A DNA stretch of 64,000 nt, from positions 1 through 64,000 of the forward strand of contig JAHHQG010000023.1 in assembly GCA_018729555.1 (NCBI GenBank), read 5' to 3'. The DNA comes from Clostridiales bacterium. GTDB taxonomy: Bacteria > Bacillota > Sulfobacillia > RBS10-35. A program made the translations under genes and the position numbers. Positions 40,610-49,834 of the stretch are shown piece after piece. The notes below the pieces were generated by a model, which saw nothing but the letters and a program-made list of their open reading frames with translations, ran no database searches and was not told the DNA's origin. The first letter of the stretch is position 1. Each line of letters begins with the position of its first letter.

Positions 40610-43312
40610 CTACGGCTGGCCAGGAGGCGGAGCGCTGCCGGCCAGCTCCTGGAGGCGGTTCAGCACCACCCCCAGCTCTTTGATCTTGGCGCCGTAGAGG
40701 GCGAAATCCCCGGCCCTGAGGGCCTCCTCCGCCTCGGTGTAAAGCTGCTGCGCCCGCTGCACCAGGGCTAGCATATTCGCCTGCTGGTCCAATCCTTCCT
40801 GGGGAGGCAAGGTGCCCTCCCCACCGAAGATGAGGGCCAGGGCCTCCTCCAAGGTGGGAGCCATGGCCACCCGGCTGGCGTAGGCCACGATGACCCGCTG
40901 CAGGCGCGGGAGGGGCGAATCGGCCCCCTGGAGGTAGAGGGGCTCCACGTAGAGGATGGAATCTTTGATGGGGATCACCAAAAGGTTCCCGCGGGTCACC
41001 TGAGACCCCTGCTGGTTCCAGAGGGTGAGGGACTGGGAGATCTCCGGCGTGGAGTTGATGTTGGACTCGACCTGCTGCGGCCCCAGGACCGTCTTTTCCT
41101 TGGGGAAGAGGAAGGCGATCATGTGGCCGTAGTGATCGCCGTCGGAGCGGGCACCCAGCCAGGCCACCATGTTGGTGCGGCGAAGGGGCGTATAGGGGCG
41201 GAGGAGGATGAACTCCGGTCGATCGGCACCGGGAAGCTCCAGGATGGCGTAGTAGGGGGCCACCGGCTGGGATCCCCCCGTCCCGCTCACCTCCCGGGCC
41301 ACCTGCCACATGTCCTCGCTGTTGTAGAAGACCTGGGGATCCGTCATGTGGTAGCGGGCGTAAGCATCGCCCTGCAGGGTGAAGAGGTATTCGGGGTAGC
41401 GGATGTGGGCCCGCAAACTTTCGGGCATGGCGGAAAGGGGCTGGAAGAGGTCGGGGAAGATCCGCCGGTAGGTCTCGATGATGGGCTCATCTTCCGCCAC
41501 GTAAAAGCGGATGTCCCCGTTGTAGGCATCCACGGTGACCTTCACCGAATTCCGGATGTAGTTGATGCCGTCGTAGGGCGCCGAATAGGGGAAGGAATCG
41601 CTGACGGTGTAGGCATCCAGGATCCAAAAGAGGCGCCCTTGATCCACCACAATGTAGGGGTTCTTTTCGTACACCAGGAAAGGTGCGATCCGCTGGGCCC
41701 GCTCCACCACGTTGCGGTAGATGAGGGCCCGGCTCTCGGGGAGGATGGAGCTGCTGAAAAGGATGTTGTAGTTCTGCTCCCGAAGGGCGAAGACCAGCCG
41801 GTGGAAGAGGGAGCCCACCGGCACGCCCCCGGTTCCTTCGTAGCGGGTGTAGGCGTTGCTCTCCCCCTTGGGGTAATCGAACTCATCTTCCGCCGTGTTG
41901 ACGATGGCGTAGGTGTTGGTTTGCTCCCCGTAATAGATCTCCGGCCGGGTGATGGTCAGCTCGGGCACCTCCGACACCGGCGGCACATCTTTCACCCAGA
42001 AGACGGGGAACCCGTCCCGATCCACCCGGGCCGCAGGGCTGGCCGCCACCCCGTACCCATGGGTGTACTTCAAGTGGAGGTTCACCCAGGTTTGGCCGGG
42101 GAGGAGGTTGTAATCGATCTCCCGCGCGGCGATGAGGACCTGCCGCAGCTCTCCCCCGATGACGTACCGGTCCACGTCCATTTGGTCGAAGCGGTAGTAG
42201 GACCGGAGGCCCTGGAGCTGCTGGTAGATCTTGTCGGTGATCTCCCAGTCCCAGAGGCGGACGTTCTGGATGGTGGGGTTGTCCAGGGTGACGTCGGCGG
42301 CCGTCAAGTTGAGCTCGGCGGGGAAAAATTGCTGCTGAATCCGGTCCAAGGCGAAAGCCCGGCGGGTAAAGGCGATGTTGCGGGCGATGTACGGCGTCTC
42401 CCGCACGATTTCGTTGGGTTTCACCACAAACTCCTGGAGAAGGTAAGGCCAGACGTTGCCGAGGGCCACGGAGAGGACCGCCAGGGCGGCCACCGCCCCG
42501 CCCAAAAGGCGAAGGCCCGGACGGACCAGGTTGTAGAAGGCCGCCAGGGCTGCCAGAAGGGCCACCACGCTGAGGATCCGGAGGGCCGGGAGCATGGCGT
42601 GGAGGTCGGTGTAGCTGGCGCCGAAGGCCACCCCCCGCGTGCTGAAGAGGAGCCGGTAGGCCGAGAGCCAGTACCCCACCGCCTTCAAGAGGAAATAGAG
42701 GCCCACCAGAAAGCCGAGATGAGCCCGGGCTCGAGGGTGGATTTGGAAACGGCCGGAAAAGAAGTGGATGTAGCCCCCCACCAGGTAGGCGCCGGCGGCC
42801 AGGAGGAAGTTGAAGAAGATGAGGGTGACGAAGCTGCTGTAGAGAAGCTCGTAGAACGGCAGGTGGAAGATGTAAAAGCCCACATCCTGCCCGAAGACGG
42901 GATCGGGTTCCCCTCCGAAGGGAACCCCCTTTAGATGCCGCAGGACCGTCAGCCACTCCTGGCCCAGGGCCAGCCCCGAGATGAGGGCCACCACCAGCGC
43001 CACCAAAAGGAGCAAAAAGCGAAGCCTGCGGGCCGTCGCCCACTCGTGGATCTCCGGAGGCACGATCTCCTGCGAAAGCTCTTCCAGGGCGGGCCGGGTA
43101 AACCAGAGGTTGAGGTAGGTCAGGAACCCGAAGAGGAGGCCCGCCACCAGCGTCACCGCCCACTGGCTGCGTAGGGAGATCCAGAATACCGACGGGAGAT
43201 TCACGCTCTGAAACCAGAGAAGGTCGACATAGAGGCGGCTAAACCACGTGGCCCAGATGAAGAGAAGGAGGACGGCGATGAGGAAACCCCAGATGCTGCC
43301 CCGCCTGGTCAA
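40610..43312 (-). CDS. UPF0182 family multi-spanning membrane protein
   Basis: A 900-residue COG1615/UPF0182 protein. The N-terminal third holds about seven spans (GSIWGFLIAVLLLFIWATWF, WAVTLVAGLLFGFLTYLNLW, LLLLVALVVALISGLAL and others); the rest is a large extracytoplasmic region with the conserved LPGQTWVNLHLKYTHGYGVA, SLFHRLVFALREQNYNILFS and RPYTPLRRTNMVAWLGARSD. Function is unknown; the family is common in Actinobacteria and many Firmicutes. The TTG start follows GGAGCAGG. It stands 19 bases upstream of rodZ. Confidence 0.92.
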   Translation of the reverse strand: MTRRGSIWGFLIAVLLLFIWATWFSRLYVDLLWFQSVNLPSVFWISLRSQWAVTLVAGLLFGFLTYLNLWFTRPALEELSQEIVPPEIHEWATARRLRFLLLLVALVVALISGLALGQEWLTVLRHLKGVPFGGEPDPVFGQDVGFYIFHLPFYELLYSSFVTLIFFNFLLAAGAYLVGGYIHFFSGRFQIHPRARAHLGFLVGLYFLLKAVGYWLSAYRLLFSTRGVAFGASYTDLHAMLPALRILSVVALLAALAAFYNLVRPGLRLLGGAVAALAVLSVALGNVWPYLLQEFVVKPNEIVRETPYIARNIAFTRRAFALDRIQQQFFPAELNLTAADVTLDNPTIQNVRLWDWEITDKIYQQLQGLRSYYRFDQMDVDRYVIGGELRQVLIAAREIDYNLLPGQTWVNLHLKYTHGYGVAASPAARVDRDGFPVFWVKDVPPVSEVPELTITRPEIYYGEQTNTYAIVNTAEDEFDYPKGESNAYTRYEGTGGVPVGSLFHRLVFALREQNYNILFSSSILPESRALIYRNVVERAQRIAPFLVYEKNPYIVVDQGRLFWILDAYTVSDSFPYSAPYDGINYIRNSVKVTVDAYNGDIRFYVAEDEPIIETYRRIFPDLFQPLSAMPESLRAHIRYPEYLFTLQGDAYARYHMTDPQVFYNSEDMWQVAREVSGTGGSQPVAPYYAILELPGADRPEFILLRPYTPLRRTNMVAWLGARSDGDHYGHMIAFLFPKEKTVLGPQQVESNINSTPEISQSLTLWNQQGSQVTRGNLLVIPIKDSILYVEPLYLQGADSPLPRLQRVIVAYASRVAMAPTLEEALALIFGGEGTLPPQEGLDQQANMLALVQRAQQLYTEAEEALRAGDFALYGAKIKELGVVLNRLQELAGSAPPPGQP

Positions 43313-43380
43313 GCTTTTTCCTGCTCCTTTCCAGAGGGACCCTCCCTTGCCTAGTTAGCGGCTCTCCTCCCGAATTCCTT

Positions 43381-44562
43381 CTAGGACCGATCGAAGACGC
43401 GGGCAAGGGTCAACCTCAAACTATCCCAAAGGACGCGGAAGAAGCTACCCCTTTCCAGATCCCCCGGCAAAAGGATGGGCGCCTGCAAGGCGGTGCCATC
43501 CCATCGGGCTTCCACCGTCCCCACTTGGGTCCCCTTGGGGAGGGGAGCCACCAGGTAGGACGGGAGGGTCACCTCCACCTGAGGTTCCCCTTCCCGAGGC
43601 GCCACCGCCTCCAAGGTGACGGGGATGGCCACCTGCCTCTGGCGGCCTTTGTACACCGGCAGCGTCACCGTCTCCTGGTAGGTCCAGCGCTGAAAATGGC
43701 GAAAGCCCCAGTCCAGGAGGGCCTGGGCCTCATCGGCCCGTTGGGCTGCACCCTTGGCGCCCATCACCACCGCCAGCAGGCGGAAATCCCCCTCTTTGGC
43801 CGTGGCCACCAGGTGGTAATACCCGCCGATGTGGCCGGTCTTCAGGCCGTCCACCCGCCGGTCGCGGAAGAGGAGGGTGTTGTAGTTGGGCTGCTCGTAA
43901 TCGATGTTGTACTTGAACTTTTGCGTGGAGCTGTACTTCAGGATCTCGGGATGCTGCAAAAGAAGCTCCCGGGAAAGGCGCGCCATGTCGGCGGCCGTGG
44001 TCTGGTCTTCCTTGGCAAGGCCGGAGCTATCGCCAAAGCGGGTCCGAGCCATCCCAAGAGCCTGGGCTTTCTCGTTCATCCGCTGGACAAAGGCCGACTC
44101 CGATCCCCCCGCCAAAAACTGCGCCAGGGCCACGGCAGCATCGTTTCCCGAGGAGACCATGATGCCGTAAAAGATTTCTTCCACCGTCACGGGGAGGTCG
44201 GGCTGCAAAAACATGCGGGAAATGCTGGGATCCCGGGCCAGCCGGTAGGCTTCCGGAGTGACGGGCACCCTTTCGTCCAGGCGGATCTTCCCCGCCTGAA
44301 GGTCATCCAGGGCGAGGAACATGGTCATGAGCTTGGTGAGGCTGGCCGGGGGCATGGGGCTATCGGGATCCTTGGCGTAGAGGACGGTCCCCGTGGCCAC
44401 ATCCAAGAGAAGGGCGCTTTGGGCCTCAAGGGATGGGGGCGGCGGCACCGTAGGAAAGGTGGGGGCCTCCTGGGCTCCCGCCGGGGGAACCCAGCCCAGC
44501 ACCGCCAGGGATACCAGAACCAAGACCACCATCGCCTTCATCGCCCTCACGATCCGCCTCAT
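43381..44562 (-). CDS. D-alanyl-D-alanine carboxypeptidase (DacA-like)
   Basis: About 393 residues. A signal peptide (MVVLVLVSLAVLGWVPPAGA) leads to S11 motifs PASLTKLMTM, SSGNDAAVALA and LKTGHIGGYYH, and the C-terminal beta domain (VTLPVYKGRQRQVAIPVTLE). The ATG at 44562 overlaps the stop of the NHEJ polymerase gene (ATGA); an internal ATG at 44541 has a better spaced GAGGG site and may be used. Coupling to the Ku/ligase operon is unusual and may reflect shared expression during sporulation. Confidence 0.9.
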   Translation of the reverse strand: MRRIVRAMKAMVVLVLVSLAVLGWVPPAGAQEAPTFPTVPPPPSLEAQSALLLDVATGTVLYAKDPDSPMPPASLTKLMTMFLALDDLQAGKIRLDERVPVTPEAYRLARDPSISRMFLQPDLPVTVEEIFYGIMVSSGNDAAVALAQFLAGGSESAFVQRMNEKAQALGMARTRFGDSSGLAKEDQTTAADMARLSRELLLQHPEILKYSSTQKFKYNIDYEQPNYNTLLFRDRRVDGLKTGHIGGYYHLVATAKEGDFRLLAVVMGAKGAAQRADEAQALLDWGFRHFQRWTYQETVTLPVYKGRQRQVAIPVTLEAVAPREGEPQVEVTLPSYLVAPLPKGTQVGTVEARWDGTALQAPILLPGDLERGSFFRVLWDSLRLTLARVFDRS

Positions 44563-45491
44563 CCTCCGACATGCCTCCCGTGCCTCGGACGTCGGCCGCC
44601 TCCGCGAAGTTCCCGCAAGAGAGGCCGCACATCTTGCCGAAGGGACCTCATGTCTTCCCACGGGTCCCCCGCTTCCTCAAGGTAAGAGGGAACCGTCTCC
44701 AGGGTCCAGCGGGCCGGGTCCGCCGTCTCCAGCTCTTCCCATCGAAACGGGGTGGAGACGGTCCCTTCGGGAAAGGGGCGGGGGCTGTAGGGGGCCGCCA
44801 GCGTCTTTCCCCGCCCGTTCTGGAGGTAATCCCAGTAGACTTTCCCCTGCCGCCGGTCCACCCGCCGCTGGAGGGTGATCTTCTCCGGCCAGAGGGCCCC
44901 CAGGGCCTCTCCCAGGCGCCGCGCCAGCTCCTGGCTTTCCCCGTGGGTCCACCCCGGGCCCAGGGGAAGGTAGATGTGCAGCCCCGTCGCCCCCGACGTC
45001 TTGATGAAGGCCGCCACCCCTTTGGCAGCGAAGAAATCCCGCAGGACCAGGGCCACCTCCCGGGCATCCTCAAAGGTGGCCGGCGCCATGGGATCCAGGT
45101 CCAGGACGGCCCAGTCGGGCTCCTCGGGGGACGTCCACCGGGCATGCCACGGGTGGATCTCCAGGACGGCCATCTGCGCCAGCCATGCCAAGGTGGCCTC
45201 CTCCTGGCAGAGGAGGTAGCGAGGGGCATGGGGCCGCCGGGGATCTTTCCAGGTGGCGGCCCAGGCGGGCGCGACATCCGCCACGTCCTTCTGGTAAAAG
45301 CCCTCCCCATGGATGCCCTCCGGGTAGCGGGTGAGGACCAGGGGCCGATCCCGAAGGTGGGGTAAGAGCCACGGGGCCACCTGGAGGTAGTACCGGAGGA
45401 GATCCACCTTGCGGGCCTTTCCCAAGAGGAGGCGGGTGGGGTGGCTCCACGGAACAGCCCTCGACCCTACTTGGAGGTATCCCATACCCAT
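44559..45491 (-). CDS. NHEJ polymerase/primase (LigD polymerase domain) as a separate gene
   Basis: About 310 residues matching only the PolDom (archaeo-eukaryotic primase) part of LigD. It has RPLVLTRYPEGIHGEGFYQK, the metal-binding DWAVLDLDPMAP, IKTSGATGLHIYLPL and KTLAAPYSPRPFPEGTVSTP. No ligase or phosphoesterase module is attached. Such enzymes fill gaps with ribonucleotides during end joining. The start is uncertain among codons at 45500, 45491 and 45485; all overlap the ligase gene by a few bases. Confidence 0.9.
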   Translation of the reverse strand: MGMGYLQVGSRAVPWSHPTRLLLGKARKVDLLRYYLQVAPWLLPHLRDRPLVLTRYPEGIHGEGFYQKDVADVAPAWAATWKDPRRPHAPRYLLCQEEATLAWLAQMAVLEIHPWHARWTSPEEPDWAVLDLDPMAPATFEDAREVALVLRDFFAAKGVAAFIKTSGATGLHIYLPLGPGWTHGESQELARRLGEALGALWPEKITLQRRVDRRQGKVYWDYLQNGRGKTLAAPYSPRPFPEGTVSTPFRWEELETADPARWTLETVPSYLEEAGDPWEDMRSLRQDVRPLLRELRGGGRRPRHGRHVGG

Positions 45492-46324
45492 CCCTTCCAC
45501 GTGGGAGCCCGCAGGCGGCCGTCGGCCGTCCACTCCAGATAGCGGATGAGGGCCTTTTGGGTGGGCTCGAAAAAGAGGGGCCGCTCCCGCAAGGGCGGGA
45601 GGCGGAGGAAGGGAGGATCCTCCCGGCGGCGAAGGGGAGGCTCTGGACCTCCCGGGTAAGCCACCTTCCCCACGTAAAGGAGCCCCTCGGGGGTGTCCCT
45701 TCCCAGGAGAAAGGACCCCCGATGGGGGAGCCACCCTCCCACCCAAAAGGCTTCCAGGCGAAAGGCCTTCACCTTGCGCCAGGCCCCCTTGAGGCCCGGC
45801 CGATAGGGGGAATCCTTCCGTTTTCCCACCAGGCCCTCCCACCCCAGGGCCTCCACCGCCCGGAAGAGGCGGGTCCCCTCCTCCCCCGGAAAGCTCTCCA
45901 CCCGCGCCACATGGGGAAGGTCCGGGGGAAGGGATTCCAAAAGGAGGGATCGCCGCACCTCGTAGGGCTCCCTTCGAAGGTCGCGGCCCTTCCAGTACAA
46001 AAGGTCGAAGACCATGTAGGTGGCCGAAAGGCCCTTTCGCCCGAAATGGCGGGCGAGGACCGACGGAAAGTCGGCCTTTCCTTCCCGCAGGACCACCATC
46101 TCCCCATCCCAGACGGCGTCCACCCGGGGAAGCTCCTCCAGCTCCGGGTAGCGGTCTTCCGCCCGCCGCCCCCTCCGGCTGACGGCTTCGAGGCGTCCCG
46201 GACTCCGCCAGGTCAGGAGGCGGATGCCGTCCCATTTCACCTCCCACGAAAAAGAAGGGTCATCAAAAGGCGACGGCCAGAGGACCGGTTCCATGGGTTG
46301 GGCCGGAACGGGCCAGGGGCTCAC
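45467..46324 (-). CDS. ATP-dependent DNA ligase (LigD ligase domain) as a separate gene
   Basis: A 285-residue ligase. The adenylated lysine is K30 in WEVKWDGIRLL; later motifs are VWDGEMVVL, YMVFDLLYW, EGLVGKRKDSPYRPG, WRKVKAFRLEAFWVGG and the OB-fold LLYVGKVAYPGG. This is the ligase module of LigD alone. It overlaps ku (GTGA) upstream and the polymerase gene downstream, so the three NHEJ proteins are made in equal order from one message. Confidence 0.93.
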   Translation of the reverse strand: MSPWPVPAQPMEPVLWPSPFDDPSFSWEVKWDGIRLLTWRSPGRLEAVSRRGRRAEDRYPELEELPRVDAVWDGEMVVLREGKADFPSVLARHFGRKGLSATYMVFDLLYWKGRDLRREPYEVRRSLLLESLPPDLPHVARVESFPGEEGTRLFRAVEALGWEGLVGKRKDSPYRPGLKGAWRKVKAFRLEAFWVGGWLPHRGSFLLGRDTPEGLLYVGKVAYPGGPEPPLRRREDPPFLRLPPLRERPLFFEPTQKALIRYLEWTADGRLRAPTWKGWVWDTSK

Positions 46325-47115
46325 CGCCGGGGGGAGACCTCTTTTCGCTGGAACCGCTCCAGGCTCTTTTGAAGGGCTTCCACCAGGTCCTGGGGCGGGA
46401 GGGGCGCTTCCACCGGGGGAGGCGCCACCGCCTCCCCCGCCAGCTTTCGCTCCACCAGGCGGGCCAGGGCTTCCCTGTACCGGTCGGGATAGCGCTGGGG
46501 TTGAAAGGGCACCGTCATCTGCTCCACCAGCTGAAGGGCCAGCTCCAGCTCCCGCTCCTGGGGCGCTCCCGCCGCCGGGACATCCTCCGGCGCCACCTGC
46601 CGGATCTCATCGGGATGGTGGAGGGTCTCCAGCAGAAGCACCGGCCCGTAGAGCCGGATGAGGGCCAAGGATTCCTTGTGGCGCAGGGCCAAACGTCCAA
46701 GGGCGCTTCGCCGGGTCTTTTCCAGGGTTGCCCGGAAAAGGCCGTAGGGCCGAGCCGCCGGCCCTTCCGGCAGGATGACGTAGGCCTTCTGGTAGTAGAT
46801 GGGGTCGACTTCTTCCTCGGCCACAAAATCCTCGATTTCGATGGTGTGCTGGGTCGGGAGGGGAAGGGACGCCAGCTCTTCCTCCGACAAGATCACGTAG
46901 CGGCCGTCGCCCACGGGGTAGCCCTTGACCAGCTCGTCCTGGGTTACCTCTTCCCCGCAGACGGTGCACTCTTTTCGGTACCGGATGGGCCCGAAATCCC
47001 GCTGGTGGAGAAGGCGAAAGCGGAAGGAGTGATCCTCCACAGCCGTCACCAGCCGGATGGGGATATGGACCAGCCCGAAGCTGATGGCCCCCTTCCAGAT
47101 GGCCCGTCCCCTCAC
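46321..47115 (-). CDS. ku: Non-homologous end joining protein Ku
   Basis: A 264-residue bacterial Ku. It has the usual start RAIWKGAISFGLVHIPIRLV, the DNA-encircling core (FGPIRYRKECTVCGEEV, VKGYPVGDGRYVILSEEELA, KSLALIRLYGPVLLLETLHH) and a short C-terminal tail. The CTVCGEEV pair of cysteines may hold zinc. Ku binds broken ends and recruits the ligase and polymerase encoded next. The GTG overlaps the gerW stop (GTGA). Confidence 0.96.
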   Translation of the reverse strand: MRGRAIWKGAISFGLVHIPIRLVTAVEDHSFRFRLLHQRDFGPIRYRKECTVCGEEVTQDELVKGYPVGDGRYVILSEEELASLPLPTQHTIEIEDFVAEEEVDPIYYQKAYVILPEGPAARPYGLFRATLEKTRRSALGRLALRHKESLALIRLYGPVLLLETLHHPDEIRQVAPEDVPAAGAPQERELELALQLVEQMTVPFQPQRYPDRYREALARLVERKLAGEAVAPPPVEAPLPPQDLVEALQKSLERFQRKEVSPRR

Positions 47116-47513
47116 GAGCTCTCCTCCGTGACGGGGGGGACGGGACCCGGCTGCTCCCGGTTCTGAAGCCTCTGCCAGATGTCGGGGATCAGGTCGGCCA
47201 CCCGCTCCCAGGACGCCCGCTCGCTGATGGGGAGCAGCCGGATGTGATCGCGGCCCACCACCAGGAAGGCCACCGGCTGGACGGAGATGCCGGCTCCGCT
47301 GCCGCCGCCGAAGGGATGGGACGGCCCCTCCTCCCCGGGCCAGTCGCTCCCCCCGGCAAAGAAGCCCAGGGTGACCCGCGACACGGGGATCACCAGCGTC
47401 CCGTCCTGGCTTTCCACCGCCTCCCCCACCACCGTATTCACGTCCACCATCTGTTTCAGGTTTTCCATGGCCGTTCCCATCAGGCTCTGGATGGGATGAA
47501 CGTCGCCCGACAA
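47112..47513 (-). CDS. ytfJ: GerW/YtfJ-family sporulation protein
   Basis: A 133-residue GerW protein. It shows MGTAMENLKQMVDVNTVVGE, IPVSRVTLGFFAGG and GAGISVQPVAFLVVGRDHIR, the family core, plus a proline-rich tail. In Bacillus YtfJ is made in the forespore and is needed for germination with L-alanine. The TTG start after GGGAGGCGAGG gives a protein that aligns well at the N terminus. It lies next to ytfI, as in Bacillus, and overlaps ku. Confidence 0.92.
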   Translation of the reverse strand: MSGDVHPIQSLMGTAMENLKQMVDVNTVVGEAVESQDGTLVIPVSRVTLGFFAGGSDWPGEEGPSHPFGGGSGAGISVQPVAFLVVGRDHIRLLPISERASWERVADLIPDIWQRLQNREQPGPVPPVTEESS

Positions 47514-47533
47514 GGTGCCCTCGCCTCCCGCCT

Positions 47534-48037
47534 TTAGGCTTCCCGGCGGCGAAGAGGCCTATGCGAAAGGACGGGGCCGATAAAGGCCATGAGAAGCCTC
47601 CCGGCCCGCAGTCGGCCTTTTAGGACCAGGCGGCCTTCCCAAAAGGGAGGTGCCCAGGGGATGGGCTCCAGCCGGAGGGCCATCCCTTTCCTCAGCCCTA
47701 AGGGGTCCATGAGGGCGGAGAGAAGGGCCGTGAGAAGGCCGAAGGCGAGGGAGGTGGCGAAGGGATTTCCCAGGGAAAAGCGAAGATGTCCTTCTCCCCG
47801 CTGGAAATGGAGCGCCCGACGCAAGGCCTTTAGCGAAGGGCCTCTTGGGCCGCCTCCTTTCAGGGAAGGGGGAAGCTGGAAGGTCCCCCTCCGGCCGAAT
47901 CCGAGGATCGTAACGCTCCATTGGAGAGCTCTCCCCTTCCCTTCCAGCCGCACCTCCAAGGGAAGAGGCCAGAACCAGAGGGCGGCGACGAGAAGGGTTA
48001 TCACGAGGGCCGATCCCAGGACCCACAGGGTTGCCAT
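47534..48037 (-). CDS. ytfI: DUF2953 membrane protein YtfI
   Basis: A 167-residue protein with one N-terminal span (LWVLGSALVITLLVAALWFW), a DUF2953-like strand-rich middle and LGNPFATSLAFGLLTALLSA, a second hydrophobic segment. In Bacillus ytfI and ytfJ are adjacent, as here. Function is unknown. It lies 20 bases upstream of gerW. Confidence 0.8.
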   Translation of the reverse strand: MATLWVLGSALVITLLVAALWFWPLPLEVRLEGKGRALQWSVTILGFGRRGTFQLPPSLKGGGPRGPSLKALRRALHFQRGEGHLRFSLGNPFATSLAFGLLTALLSALMDPLGLRKGMALRLEPIPWAPPFWEGRLVLKGRLRAGRLLMAFIGPVLSHRPLRRREA

Positions 48038-48075
48038 GGAGAAAGCATGATCCCTTTTCCCGCGAGGGATGCAGA

Positions 48076-48609
48076 TCAGGTGGAAGGCTTCACGGGGAAG
48101 AAAAGCTCTTGGGGCGGCGTTTCTTCCGGGCGGGGGAGCTCTGAGAGATCCTGGATCCCCAGCTCTTGCAGGAGACGGGGCGACGTGCCGTAAAGGATGG
48201 GCCGGCCGGGGCTGGATCGCCTTCCCACTTCCCTAACGTATCCTGCCTCCAGGAGGGTCTTCAGGACCCCTTCGCAGCTGACGCCCCGGAGGCCTTCCAG
48301 CTCCGCCCGCGTGATGGGCTGGCGGTAAAGGATGATGGCGAGGGTTTCCAAGGCGGCCGCCGAAAGGCTCATGACGGGCGGCGCCTTCAGCTGCCGCAGG
48401 ATGAAAGCCCACTCCGGTTTCGTCACCAGGCGCCAGCCGCCCCCGGCCCGCTCCAGCATGATGCCCCGGTCATCGGCGGAGAGATCGGCCTCCAGCTCCT
48501 GCAAAAGGCTCATGACGGCCGCCGGAGAAAGTCCCAGAAGGTCCGCCAACCGCTGGGTGGAAAGGGGCTCGTCGGCGGCGAAGAGGAGGGCTTCCAAGGC
48601 CGCCTTCAT
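48076..48609 (-). CDS. scpB: Segregation and condensation protein B
   Basis: A 177-residue ScpB made of two winged helices: ALEALLFAADEPLSTQRLAD with ADDRGIMLERAGGGWRLVTK, and ALETLAIILYRQPITRAELE with GYVREVGRRSSPGRPILYGT. It joins ScpA and SMC in the condensin that compacts and separates chromosomes. The ATG overlaps the scpA stop (ATGA). Confidence 0.95.
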   Translation of the reverse strand: MKAALEALLFAADEPLSTQRLADLLGLSPAAVMSLLQELEADLSADDRGIMLERAGGGWRLVTKPEWAFILRQLKAPPVMSLSAAALETLAIILYRQPITRAELEGLRGVSCEGVLKTLLEAGYVREVGRRSSPGRPILYGTSPRLLQELGIQDLSELPRPEETPPQELFFPVKPST

Positions 48610-49229
48610 GCCAGGGACACCACCAAGGGCTGGCCCCCTGCCTTCACCCTTCCCAGGCGGATGAGCTCCAAGAGGGCCAGGAAGAGGACGATCACCTGGC
48701 GGCGGGGCGCCCCTTTCGGGAAAAGCTCCTGAAAGGGGAGGGGGCCTTGGGAGAGGGTTTCCTCTAGCTGGGCCATGGCCTTTTCCAGGGGTAAGGTCTC
48801 TTTTTCCAACCGGCGCACCCGCGCCCGGGCCCGCTGCCACACCTCCTTAAAGGCGGAAAGGAGGTCTTCCAAGGAGGGAAGGGGCGGTTCTTCCGGAGGA
48901 AGGTCGGAGCGCCAGGCCTTCCCCCGCCGATATTTCTTCTGGGCTTCTTCCTGATAGCGGGCCAAGGCTTCCGCCACGGGCCGGTAAGCCTGGAGCACCT
49001 CCATCCGCTCAAGGAACGCCTCCAGGGAAAGGCCCTCTTCCTCCAAGGGATCGTCTTCCAAAGCCGAAAGCTCCTCCGGTTGCGCCAGGGCCTCCTCCCC
49101 TTCCACTTCCAGGCGAAGGCCCTCGTAAAACGCCTGAGTCGCTTCCAGGAGCTCCCGGGGCCATCCTTCCTCCAAGGGCTTGCCCGACCGTTCCAAGAGG
49201 GCCTTCAGCCGGTCCTGAAGGGACTCCAT
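48606..49229 (-). CDS. scpA: Segregation and condensation protein A with a degenerate N-terminal domain
   Basis: A 207-residue ScpA-like kleisin. The C-terminal winged helix is present (RRQVIVLFLALLELIRLGRV), and the position just before scpB supports the call. The usual N-terminal start, with a FxGPLDLLLxLI motif and a DIxxIPI segment, is not seen; the protein begins with an acidic helical region instead (ALLERSGKPLEEGWPRELLE). It is about 40 residues shorter than typical ScpA. The SMC-neck-binding helix may therefore be altered. Confidence 0.8.
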   Translation of the reverse strand: MESLQDRLKALLERSGKPLEEGWPRELLEATQAFYEGLRLEVEGEEALAQPEELSALEDDPLEEEGLSLEAFLERMEVLQAYRPVAEALARYQEEAQKKYRRGKAWRSDLPPEEPPLPSLEDLLSAFKEVWQRARARVRRLEKETLPLEKAMAQLEETLSQGPLPFQELFPKGAPRRQVIVLFLALLELIRLGRVKAGGQPLVVSLA

Positions 49230-49834
49230 CAGCCTCCCACCGCCCTCAGGATCCAGCTATCGAGACCTCCGATGACCCAGCCGATAAAGGGCCGGAGGGC
49301 GCCGGTGAGGAGGAGAAGGAGGAGAAGCACCCACGAATAGCGCTCAAATTCGTCCCAGGCCCTCGCCATGGGTTCCGGAAGAAAAGCGGCCAAAATGCGG
49401 GAGCCGTCTAAGGGCGGGATGGGGATGAGGTTAAAGGCCCCCAGGGCGATGTTGTAGATCATGGCCAGGCGCACCATGTAAAGGAGGATCCCTCCTTGCA
49501 GCCAAGGTAGGTGAACCAGGAGCCAGGCCAGGAGAAAGGCCAGGACAAAGTTGGTGGCCGGGCCCGCCAAGGCCACCCAGAGCATGCCCCAGCGGGGATG
49601 GCGAAAGTACCCGGGATTCACCGGGACCGGCTTTGCCCACCCGAAGCGCACCAGGAAGAGGAGGAGAAGGCCGATCCAGTCGATGTGCACTAGGGGATTG
49701 AGGCTGAGGCGCCCCAGGCGGCGGGGCGTGGGATCCCCCAGCCAAGTGGCCACCAGGGCGTGGGCGTACTCGTGGAAGGTGAAGGCCACCACCAGGCCGG
49801 GAAGGCCGTAGATCAAAAGCTGCAGCTCGGTCAT
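49229..49834 (-). CDS. Site-2 protease family zinc metalloprotease (M50B, YwhC-like)
   Basis: A 201-residue membrane protease with about five spans. The zinc site is FHEYAHALVA in the first span, the conserved NPG is in VPVNPGYFRHP, and the third ligand is in NLIPIPPLDGSRILAA. It is the small, PDZ-free type seen next to scpA in many Firmicutes. The substrate is unknown. The ATG overlaps the lysA stop, and the stop overlaps scpA. Confidence 0.92.
   Translation of the reverse strand: MTELQLLIYGLPGLVVAFTFHEYAHALVATWLGDPTPRRLGRLSLNPLVHIDWIGLLLLFLVRFGWAKPVPVNPGYFRHPRWGMLWVALAGPATNFVLAFLLAWLLVHLPWLQGGILLYMVRLAMIYNIALGAFNLIPIPPLDGSRILAAFLPEPMARAWDEFERYSWVLLLLLLLTGALRPFIGWVIGGLDSWILRAVGG

Noticed and set aside
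41123-42934. 603-codon open frame on the + strand
   Set aside because: It is antisense to the UPF0182 gene, and its composition is typical of a shadow frame.
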